Of a stretch of 5,064 nt of DNA, positions 1 to 5,064 are shown one piece after another. The notes under the pieces were generated by a model. That model did no database searches and was not told the DNA's origin. It saw only the letters and a program-made list of their open reading frames with translations. Source of the DNA: Deinococcus sp. GTDB taxonomy: Bacteria; Deinococcota; Deinococci; Deinococcales; Deinococcaceae. The DNA is taken from the NCBI GenBank assembly GCA_030524065.1, contig JAUNHF010000136.1, forward strand, positions 1-5,064. The letters are read 5' to 3'. The position numbers were made by a program, and so were the translations under genes. Positions within the stretch are counted from its first letter, which is position 1, and each line of letters starts with the position of its first letter.

Positions 1-463
1 CAAGAAAGCCGAGCAGGGCGCAGACCAACCACAAAGCACCGCACCAAAAGCCAGCAAGCCGCAAGGAGCCAAGGCCATGACCGAACCCGCCCAGACTCAG
101 GACACCCCCACTGCTTCCGCCGAGGACACCCAGGAATTCATCACCATTGACGACTTCCTGAAAGTGGACCTGCGCCTGGCCGAAGTGCTGGCCTGCGAAC
201 CGCTGGAAAATGCCGACAAGCTGCTCAAATTCACCCTGAAAGTGGGCGACGAGGAGCGCACCATCCTGAGCGGCATTCGCAAGTGGTTTCCCGAACCTGC
301 CGAGCTGGTGGGCAAGCGCGTGGTCATCGTGGCGAACCTGGCCCCCCGCAAGATGCGCGGCATCATGAGCCAGGGGATGATTCTGAGTGCCGAAAGCGCA
401 GACGGCGAGCTGGACCTGCTGACTGTAGGCAAGGCGCTGGCAGGCGGCTCGCAGGTGCGCTGA
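1..463 (+). CDS. metG: Methionyl-tRNA synthetase, C-terminal tRNA-binding domain (5'-truncated by window)
   Basis: The reading frame is open from base 2 to the TGA at 461-463, giving 153 visible residues. The first 45 or so are rich in Lys, Ala, Gln, Pro and Thr and look like an interdomain linker. From about residue 46 follows a tRNA-binding OB fold (EMAP/Trbp111/MetRS-beta type): FLKVDLRLAEV at the start, NADKLLKF, ILSGIRKWFPEPAELVGK, then the family signature NLAPRKMRGIMSQGMILSAE near the end. In class I methionyl-tRNA synthetases this domain is appended to the C-terminus, dimerises and raises tRNA affinity in the cytoplasm. I call it the metG 3' end because the frame stays open into the linker. 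The alternative is a free-standing tRNA-binding/CsaA-like protein starting at the ATG at 77, which has a good Shine-Dalgarno; the catalytic domain lies outside the window, so this cannot be settled here. It converges on the minus-strand cat-like gene across a terminator. Confidence 0.8.
   Translation, partial: KKAEQGADQPQSTAPKASKPQGAKAMTEPAQTQDTPTASAEDTQEFITIDDFLKVDLRLAEVLACEPLENADKLLKFTLKVGDEERTILSGIRKWFPEPAELVGKRVVIVANLAPRKMRGIMSQGMILSAESADGELDLLTVGKALAGGSQVR
63..79 (+). promoter_or_regulatory. Possible internal ribosome-binding site and ATG inside metG
   Basis: AAGGAG at 63-68 sits eight bases before an in-frame ATG at 77-79. This matches a strong bacterial initiation site and lies in the low-complexity linker, just before the tRNA-binding domain. 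It could be chance in a Lys/Gly-rich linker, the start of a second shorter product, or the true start of a stand-alone gene. Confidence 0.35.
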
Positions 464-479
464 GTCTGAGCCCATCCGG

Positions 480-513
480 GCCGCCGCCTGAAGCGTGTCA
501 GGCGGCGGCTTTT
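480..513 (+). terminator. Intrinsic terminator after metG
   Basis: A perfect 12-bp stem (GCCGCCGCCTGA at 480-491, TCAGGCGGCGGC at 498-509) closes a six-base loop and is followed by TTTT at 510-513. It starts 17 bases after the metG stop. The stop of the convergent cat-like gene lies at 515-517, so the hairpin separates the two genes. In the minus direction the stem is followed by CCGGATGGG with no T tract, so it should work as an intrinsic terminator mainly for plus-strand transcripts. Confidence 0.9.
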
Positions 514-514
514 G

Positions 515-1123
515 TCATTCACCCCAGAGACCGTCCAGCCGTTTCTGGATTTTGCGGTAGAACTCGGCCACATGCCAGCCGTCGCAGGCGGCGTGGTTGG
601 CCTTGACCGACAGCGGCAGCCACAGCCGCCCCGCCCGCTCGCGGTACTGCCCCGCTGTGAAGACCGGCAACAGATACTCCTCCTCGCCCGCAAAGGTCAG
701 CTCAAAGCTGCTGAACCCCAGCCAGGGCACGGTGGAGACATTGATGGCGTGAGCGGGCGGCCTGCCCTTGGGATAAAACTCCGGCGAAGCGGCATGGGCC
801 TGCAAGTCTGCATATGAGTCGCCCAACTCGGTCCACAGCACTGCGAAAGTCTGGCTTTCTGGCTGGAACACCGTGTAGGTGGGTAAAATGTGTCCCCAGT
901 AACCGGGCTGATCACCTTGCAGAGTCATTCTCAGCGCAGGCAGGGCGTTTACGGCTGTGCACACCGCGTATATCAGCGCTGGCGCTCAAGGCACCGGGGC
1001 CGCCTTGAGCGCGGTCACGTCCATCTCCGCCGTGACATTAAACGTGCAGGGGTGGGCGCGGTAGTGCGCAAAAGTGGCAGCGCGGGGCCAGATAGACAGG
1101 TCAAGCGGCTGAAAGATAGACAT
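515..1123 (-). pseudogene. cat: Chloramphenicol acetyltransferase-like gene, interrupted by an in-frame stop
   Basis: From the ATG at 1123-1121 the frame reads like the N-terminus of a type A CAT: LDLSIWPRAATFAHYR, CTFNVTAEMDVTALKA. Codon 46 is TGA (988-986). The same frame then resumes with PALIYAVCTAVN, YWGHILPTYTVF, NVSTVPW and the catalytic segment NHAACDGWH near codons 176-184, ending at the TGA at 517-515. The catalytic His (about codon 177), the structural Asp and the oxyanion Ser in NVSTVPW are kept; the usual first His of HHAxxDG is Asn. The enzyme would use acetyl-CoA to acetylate chloramphenicol or a related alcohol in the cytoplasm as a trimer. With the stop read through it is 202 codons, slightly short for the family, and the missing residues fall at the stop, between LKA and PALIY. 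A GTG at 964-962 could start a 149-residue product, but that would lack the N-terminal strands. No Shine-Dalgarno precedes the ATG; TACCCT seven bases upstream could be a -10 for a leaderless transcript. Confidence 0.85.
982..1012. repeat. Perfect 11-bp inverted repeat at the cat lesion
   Basis: GCGCTCAAGGC at 982-992 and its exact complement GCCTTGAGCGC at 1002-1012 flank the nine-base loop ACCGGGGCC. On the minus strand the 1002-1012 arm encodes the conserved ALKA of the CAT N-terminus, while the 982-992 arm supplies the premature TGA (988-986) and replaces the residues expected before PALIY. The layout fits a quasipalindrome template-switch mutation. There is no T tract, and the site is inside a gene, so a terminator role is unlikely. 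Confidence 0.9.
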
Positions 1124-1154
1124 GAAGCCAGGGTAGAGGCCAGCCCGCTCAGAA

Positions 1155-1178
1155 GTCCGCTTCCGCGCACAAGCGGAC
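1155..1178 (-). terminator. Hairpin after the membrane-protein gene, weak terminator candidate
   Basis: GTCCGCTT at 1155-1162 and AAGCGGAC at 1171-1178 form a perfect 8-bp stem with an eight-base loop. It starts about 20 bases past the stop of the minus-strand membrane-protein gene and is followed in that direction only by TTCT, a poor T tract. It may be a weak terminator or an mRNA 3'-end stabiliser. It lies in the 74-base gap before the cat-like gene, so read-through into cat is possible. Confidence 0.4.
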
Positions 1179-1197
1179 CTGCTTTAAGGTCCAGTCT

Positions 1198-1746
1198 TCA
1201 GGTTCCGACCGAATTGCCCGGATATATCGCCACCCGGCCGATCATGTACACGCAGCCCGCCAGAAACAGGGTGAGCACCGGCAAGAGCTTCAGACCAAGG
1301 TTGACCCCCAGGAACTCGCCGTTCCAGCGGTCCCGTGCCAGGGCTTCTACCGCCAGCAGGCTGAGGACCGTGAAGCCGGTGTACATCCAGTGCTCCAGGT
1401 CGCGGGGTGGGTCAACCGGCCGACAGTAGCGGGTGAGGTTGGCAACCTGCCCACACAGTTCCTGCTGCACGGCCGCCGGGGCAACCACAGAGCTGGCGAC
1501 TTTGCCGCCGCCCACCGCCAGAATCACGCCAGTCACGGCCGGGAACAGGGTCAGTACCCAGGTGAGCCGCAGCCAGCCCAGAAATCCGGCCCCGACCTGG
1601 CCCTTAAAGGCCGGGGCCAGGCTCCAGACAAACAGCACCGCCGTTGCCAGGGCCAGCGGGGTCGGCGTCAGGGACAGCAGGGGAACGGCGTTCACCCAGC
1701 TGTCGGGCCAGACGAAATTATGCAGCGCCTTTAAAAAATCAATCAC
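1198..1746 (-). CDS. Small multi-pass membrane protein of unknown function, coupled to the VWA lipoprotein
   Basis: This 182-residue protein is not one I recognise. It has about four hydrophobic segments: roughly residues 22-46, 56-79, 117-136 and 147-174. Between segments two and three is a hydrophilic loop (about 81-119) with Cys98 and Cys108, which could form a disulfide if the loop is periplasmic; a third Cys (165) lies in the last segment. It starts with GTG at 1746-1744, overlapping the TGA of the upstream VWA gene as GTGA, with GAGG seven bases before the start. Translational coupling is therefore likely and the two products may act together, for example as a membrane partner of the VWA protein. 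No enzyme or transporter signature is visible. The coding call rests on the overlap, the ribosome-binding site and the membrane-protein composition. Confidence 0.8.
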   Translation of the reverse strand: MIDFLKALHNFVWPDSWVNAVPLLSLTPTPLALATAVLFVWSLAPAFKGQVGAGFLGWLRLTWVLTLFPAVTGVILAVGGGKVASSVVAPAAVQQELCGQVANLTRYCRPVDPPRDLEHWMYTGFTVLSLLAVEALARDRWNGEFLGVNLGLKLLPVLTLFLAGCVYMIGRVAIYPGNSVGT

Positions 1747-4025
1747 CGAACGTCCTCATATCCCTTGAACTGTACTTCGGTGTGTGCGGGGAGGAATGTG
1801 CCGGGGCGCAGCGGCGGGTTGGCGCTGCCCCCTTCGCCGCGTGCGCGGGGCCGCAGCAGCCGCAGCCGCGCCGGAATATCGGCAATCAGGACGCGGCCGC
1901 CCAGCAGCGTGACCCGCAGGCCACGCAGCGAGGGGGCCTTGCAGGCGTCCCCCAGGTCGGTGATGCCGCCCGGCAGGCCCAGATGGTGCTCGGCGTAGCG
2001 GCCCACCACCTTGAGCGTTTGCCCGTCGGAGGTGAGTGTGAGCGGCAGGCCCAGGCCGCTCAGTTCGCCCAGCGGTGGGAACTTGGCGCGGCTGGACTCG
2101 GCCATTTGCACGCCCAGCAGGGTGCCCGGGCGCACCACGTCGCCGGGACCCAGCAGACGGGTGCCCTGCGAGACTTCCAGGTCAGCCGGCACCCGCAGCA
2201 GCCGCAGCCCGGCGCGGTGGCGCTCCATCCTCAGGCCGCTGAGGTGCGGCACACCGGCCACCTGGCCCACATCAAACGCGCCGCTGGCCGGAGCATTCAC
2301 GGCACTCATGCGCCCATCTGTGCCGAACAGGCACAGGAAGCGGTCATCCGAGTATTCCAGTCCCTCAATGCTGGGCACCTCCTGCTCAAAGGCTGGGGCG
2401 TAGGGTGCGGGGGGAGCAGAGCTGGCGGGCGGGGCCTGCGAAACGGTCACGTGGCGCACCCGCTCTTCCCCACTGCCGGCCCGCGCCCGCTCGGCAATCA
2501 GGGGGGCAGCCCCCACCGCCCGCTGCCGCACCTGCCGGCGCTGCACGGCCCGCAGGGCGGCCACCGCAGCCCCCAGCAGGGCCAGCCCCAGCAGCAGCGG
2601 CCAGAAGTTGGGGGCGCGGCGGTCCGGTGCCGCGCCATTTTCGGTGGGTGCCTGCGGGCCACTCGGCGGAGAAGTGGTCTCCGGGGCTGGCTGCGCCCGG
2701 CCAGGGCGGGTATCGGTCGCCGGAGCCACCTGCCCGGCCAGCGACCCGGCAGCGCCCGTGACCGTGGTCAGCGGCAATGCAGTGCCGTCAGGAAACAGCC
2801 ACTCCAGAGGCACCGTTTGGCCTTCGGCCAGGCCGGTGTTGGTCACGCGGACACCGATATGGCGGCCGCCGCGCTCGTGCAGCAGCTCGGCACTCAGGCC
2901 CTCAGCCGGCGAGGTGTTGAACCCCGAACCGGCCAGGTCCTTTTGCAGCGCAGCCGGGCCAAGTGCGTAGCGCAGCGTGACCGACTCGCCGGGGCGCAGG
3001 GTGCGGTCGGCTCCTGGGTTCAGCCAGAGCAGGCCCTCGGTGCCGCCCAGCGCAAAGCGCAGCAGGGTCAGTTGTGGGCGGGCCACGGCGGCGCTGGTCT
3101 GGGACCCGGAAGCTCCTGCCGCCGTGGACAGGGATTCACCCTGCGGCAACTCCGCGCACAGCAGGCCAGCGGTGCCACCGGGAATCTGACCCAGCACCCG
3201 CAGCGGCACGGCGCCGCCCTGTACCCGGTCACCCGCCAGCGACACCTGACTGAGGCCCGGCAGCAGCGGCATGGACAGCTGCACGGGGGTGCCGTCCGGC
3301 AGGTCCAGGGTGAGCGCGTCTGGGGAGCGCACCGTTTGCAAGCGGCTGCCCAGCCCGGTCAGGTCCGGCAGCTGGCCCACTGGGTAGGTGTGAGCCTCGG
3401 CGTAAGGGCTGCGCTGCACAGCTTGCAGGGCGTCTGCCGGAATCTGGGTGCCCAGTGCCAGATAGTGCAGGCTGTCCAGTGGCCCCCGCGCCGCAAAAGC
3501 CGAGAGGCCCTGCGCCGCGTTCACTGCGCCGGTAGGATCATTGTCCACGCCATCGGTCAGCACGAACACATTGGTCAGCTGGCCCGAGTCCGGCGTCAGG
3601 GCCGGCAGCGCCTCGGCCAGCGAGCGGTAGAGGTAGGTGTTGTTGCCGTTGGCCTGCAACTCGGCCATGTCCCGGTCAAAGGCGGCGCGGTCCTGCGGCA
3701 GGCTGTAGCTGCGGTGCGACCGCAGACCACTGTCAAAGGTAAACAGTTCCAGCTGCTGCGGCTGCCGCTCCTCGACGTAGCGCACGATGGCGGCCTTGAC
3801 CCCAGCAAAGATATCGGCGCGGCCGTCGCCCAGGCCCACCATGCTGCCGCTGGTATCCAGCATAAACACGGCGCGGGTGCGCTCCGGCAGGGTCGCGTCT
3901 CCGGCAGGCAGGGCACAGCTCTGGGACTGCGCCGCAGGGGCGGACCCAGCGGTCTGTTCGGCAGGGGCCGCACATCCCGCCAGCAGCAGCAGGCCCAGGC
4001 AAAGCAGCGGAGTCGGTCGTGACAT
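1743..4025 (-). CDS. VWA-domain lipoprotein with one transmembrane segment and a duplicated C-terminal module
   Basis: The protein has 760 residues from the ATG at 4025-4023. That start gives a lipoprotein signal peptide ([11 protein letters not shown], lipobox LLAGC, Cys18) preceded by GGAAG; an ATG four codons upstream would put acidic residues ahead of the signal. Residues 50 to about 230 are a VWA domain with a complete metal site: DTSGS (57-61), Thr130 and Asp158 in LTDGVD. A beta-rich region (about 235-425) and a Pro/Thr/Ala linker (about 430-470) lead to one membrane span (about 474-493), followed by [11 protein letters not shown], which by the positive-inside rule puts the tail in the cytoplasm. 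The tail carries two related segments, about 582-641 and 671-753, each with L-x-GLR, a PA-x-L element and RPGT-x-L; they resemble degenerate FHA folds. Metal-dependent protein binding outside the membrane is what the VWA family suggests; the function is unknown. A lipid anchor plus an internal span is unusual. It is divergent from gyrB and coupled to the next gene. Confidence 0.9.
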   Translation of the reverse strand: MSRPTPLLCLGLLLLAGCAAPAEQTAGSAPAAQSQSCALPAGDATLPERTRAVFMLDTSGSMVGLGDGRADIFAGVKAAIVRYVEERQPQQLELFTFDSGLRSHRSYSLPQDRAAFDRDMAELQANGNNTYLYRSLAEALPALTPDSGQLTNVFVLTDGVDNDPTGAVNAAQGLSAFAARGPLDSLHYLALGTQIPADALQAVQRSPYAEAHTYPVGQLPDLTGLGSRLQTVRSPDALTLDLPDGTPVQLSMPLLPGLSQVSLAGDRVQGGAVPLRVLGQIPGGTAGLLCAELPQGESLSTAAGASGSQTSAAVARPQLTLLRFALGGTEGLLWLNPGADRTLRPGESVTLRYALGPAALQKDLAGSGFNTSPAEGLSAELLHERGGRHIGVRVTNTGLAEGQTVPLEWLFPDGTALPLTTVTGAAGSLAGQVAPATDTRPGRAQPAPETTSPPSGPQAPTENGAAPDRRAPNFWPLLLGLALLGAAVAALRAVQRRQVRQRAVGAAPLIAERARAGSGEERVRHVTVSQAPPASSAPPAPYAPAFEQEVPSIEGLEYSDDRFLCLFGTDGRMSAVNAPASGAFDVGQVAGVPHLSGLRMERHRAGLRLLRVPADLEVSQGTRLLGPGDVVRPGTLLGVQMAESSRAKFPPLGELSGLGLPLTLTSDGQTLKVVGRYAEHHLGLPGGITDLGDACKAPSLRGLRVTLLGGRVLIADIPARLRLLRPRARGEGGSANPPLRPGTFLPAHTEVQFKGYEDVR

Positions 4026-4099
4026 GTCGTCTTCCATTGTGCCCCGAACCCGGCAACTATGAAAAGGGTCACGCTTGAACCGGGTCGGAGGCCACATGG

Positions 4100-4116
4100 T
4101 TATGTTAATAACATAT
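4100..4116. promoter_or_regulatory. Radiation/desiccation response motif (RDRM), probable DdrO operator
   Basis: TTATGTTAATAACATAT is a near-perfect palindrome: 4101-4107 and 4109-4115 are exact reverse complements around A4108. It matches the Deinococcus RDRM (roughly TTATGT, about five variable bases, ACATAA) except for the last base. In Deinococcus the motif is bound by the repressor DdrO, which the metalloprotease IrrE/PprI cleaves after radiation or desiccation. gyrB is a known regulon member in D. radiodurans. The site is centred 206 bases before the gyrB start and 83 bases before the divergent VWA gene. Confidence 0.85.
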
Positions 4117-4138
4117 TTCGCTGCCGATATTTCGAGAA
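4110..4138 (-). promoter_or_regulatory. Tentative promoter for the VWA lipoprotein gene
   Basis: On the minus strand TTCTCG (4138-4133) and TATGTT (4115-4110) are separated by 17 bases. The -10 lies inside the RDRM, as expected for a DdrO-repressed promoter, but both boxes are weak. An alternative -10, CATAGT at 4061-4056, lies closer to the gene and lacks a convincing -35. Confidence 0.25.
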
Positions 4139-4159
4139 TGGCGGCCCGCGTGCTAGAAT
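4131..4159 (+). promoter_or_regulatory. gyrB promoter (extended -10)
   Basis: TAGAAT at 4154-4159 matches five of six bases of the -10 consensus and is preceded by TGC, giving an extended -10. TTCGAG at 4131-4136 lies exactly 17 bases upstream as a weak -35. Transcription would start near 4166, leaving a leader of almost 150 bases. The RDRM ends 14 bases before the -35, so a repressor there would not cover the core promoter directly. Confidence 0.6.
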
Positions 4160-4165
4160 AAACCC

Positions 4166-4313
4166 TGTTCGCAGGGGCTTTTGCGGCCCTGCTCTCCCAA
4201 CGTTTCAGTGGGCCCAATGTTCTACCGGGCTGCGCGGGCTTCTTGCGGAGCCTGGGCAGCGAAGATGCACCGGAGCTTGGCCTCTTGACAGAGTGCCGCT
4301 CCCGAGGAGGAGT
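4166..4313 (+). other. gyrB 5' leader with hairpins and a partly paired ribosome-binding site
   Basis: If the TAGAAT promoter is used, the leader is about 148 bases and contains no convincing ORF. It has an inverted repeat, GCAGGG (4171-4176) with CCCTGC (4187-4192), and near the start codon CTCC (4299-4302), which can pair with GGAG (4306-4309) inside the Shine-Dalgarno. I recognise no known riboswitch. Confidence 0.4.
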
Positions 4314-5064
4314 ATGACCAACCCCAACAGCAACTACAACGCCGATTCCATCAGCATTCTCAAAGGTCTGGAAGCGGTTCGTAAGCGCCCCGGCATGTAT
4401 GTGCAGGGCGGCACCGGCATTGACGGCTACCACCAGCTGCTCACCGAAATTATCGACAACGCCATCGACGAGGGCCTGGCCGGCTTTGCCAGCGAAATTA
4501 CCGTCACCATGCACGAGGATGGCAGCGCCACTGTGACCGACAACGGCCGCGGCATTCCCGTAGACATCATGAAGTCTGAAGGTCGCTCCGCCATTGAAGT
4601 GATCTTTACCGAGCTGCACGCCGGCGGCAAGTTCGGCCAGGGCGCCTACAAGGTGTCGGGCGGCCTGCACGGCGTGGGTTCCAGCGTGGTGAACGCGCTG
4701 AGCTCGTACCTTGACGTGACCGTGAACAAGGGCGGGCAGCTGCACCACATCCGCTTTGAGCAGGGCGCCGTGACCACCCCGCTGGAAGTGCTGGGCAAGA
4801 CCCCCAAGGACGTGACTTGGAGCACCAAGGTCAGCTTCCACCCCGACCCCGGTGTGTTCAACGAGTTCGAGAACCTCTTTGACTATGACCGCATCCGCCG
4901 CCGCCTGCGCGAACTGGCCTACCTGACCGGCCTGAAAATCGTGCTGCGCGACGAGCGTGCGGCCCTGCACGCCGGCGAAGTGCGCGAGGAGATTTTTCAC
5001 GAGGAAGGCGGCATCGCCAACTTCGCCTCCTCGCTGGTCAGCGACAGCACCCGGCTGCTGTATG
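4314..5064 (+). CDS. gyrB: DNA gyrase subunit B, N-terminal part (3'-truncated by window)
   Basis: The first 250 codons are visible, starting at the ATG at 4314-4316 just after GAGGAGG (4304-4310). GyrB is the ATPase subunit of the A2B2 gyrase that introduces negative supercoils into DNA. The GHKL ATP-binding elements are all present: [12 protein letters not shown] (19-30), the catalytic Glu45 and Asn49 in [18 protein letters not shown] (74-82) and GGLHGVG (116-122) in the ATP lid. The transducer domain begins near the end of the visible part. His145 stands where E. coli has Arg136, the main coumarin-contact residue, in a gap-free alignment from the GGLHGVG motif. The TOPRIM and C-terminal regions lie beyond the window. 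It is divergent from the VWA gene and preceded by an RDRM, consistent with damage-inducible expression as known for Deinococcus gyrB. Confidence 0.98.
   Translation, partial: MTNPNSNYNADSISILKGLEAVRKRPGMYVQGGTGIDGYHQLLTEIIDNAIDEGLAGFASEITVTMHEDGSATVTDNGRGIPVDIMKSEGRSAIEVIFTELHAGGKFGQGAYKVSGGLHGVGSSVVNALSSYLDVTVNKGGQLHHIRFEQGAVTTPLEVLGKTPKDVTWSTKVSFHPDPGVFNEFENLFDYDRIRRRLRELAYLTGLKIVLRDERAALHAGEVREEIFHEEGGIANFASSLVSDSTRLLY

Noticed and set aside
97..693. 198-residue minus-strand frame across the end of metG, the terminator and the cat 3' end
   Set aside because: It overlaps two recognisable genes in the wrong frame and crosses a strong terminator; its composition is Arg/Ser-rich shadow sequence.
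982..1012. The inverted repeat as an intrinsic terminator or operator
   Set aside because: It has no T tract on either side and is embedded in CAT coding sequence; the gene lesion at the same place is a better explanation.
890..1429. 179-residue plus-strand frame opposite cat and the membrane protein
   Set aside because: It is Arg/Ser-rich with no domain, and lies antisense to the CAT N-terminus and the membrane-protein gene.
1644..4022. 792-residue open frame on the plus strand opposite the VWA gene
   Set aside because: It is rich in Gln, Arg, Gly and His with no domain pattern, as expected opposite a GC-rich gene. The minus strand shows a complete VWA metal site, a lipobox and a membrane span.
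4285..4290. Perfect TTGACA just upstream of gyrB as a -35 box
   Set aside because: No -10-like sequence occurs at suitable spacing; 17 bases downstream falls on AGGAGT, within the ribosome-binding site and start codon.
4026..5000. Minus-strand extension of the VWA frame through the intergenic region and antisense to gyrB, giving an apparent 1085-residue ORF
   Set aside because: The sense strand encodes textbook GyrB. The signal peptide, lipobox and ribosome-binding site place the VWA start at 4025, and the extra sequence has no recognisable domain.
1..5064. CRISPR array, insertion sequence, tRNA or rRNA gene
   Set aside because: I found no regularly spaced repeats, transposase motifs, terminal inverted repeats, or cloverleaf or rRNA-like sequence on either strand by eye.

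Overview
The window is strongly GC-rich with G/C-ending codons. It most likely comes from Deinococcus. The best reasons are a GyrB of deinococcal type at the right edge and, upstream of it, a 17-bp near-palindrome matching the Deinococcus radiation/desiccation response motif (RDRM), the operator of the DdrO repressor. The genus call is an inference from these two signals; no database search was possible.

Left edge (1-513): the 3' end of a plus-strand gene, read as the C-terminal tRNA-binding domain of methionyl-tRNA synthetase. It ends at a strong intrinsic terminator. Middle (515-4025): a minus-strand block converging on that terminator. In transcription order it holds a 760-residue lipoprotein with a von Willebrand factor A (VWA) domain and one membrane span, a 182-residue multi-pass membrane protein that overlaps it by four bases (GTGA), and a chloramphenicol-acetyltransferase-like gene broken by an in-frame stop. 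The stop lies inside a perfect inverted repeat that looks like a template-switch scar. Right (4026-5064): a 288-base divergent intergenic region with the RDRM and a good gyrB promoter, then the first 250 codons of gyrB, cut by the window end.

The less ordinary part is the VWA lipoprotein and membrane protein pair. Its start faces the same RDRM as gyrB, so it may belong to the DNA-damage regulon. The lipoprotein combines a complete metal-binding VWA site, predicted outside the inner membrane, with a predicted cytoplasmic tail holding two related beta-rich repeats, possibly degenerate FHA domains. That layout would suit transmembrane sensing or scaffolding, but the function is unknown.
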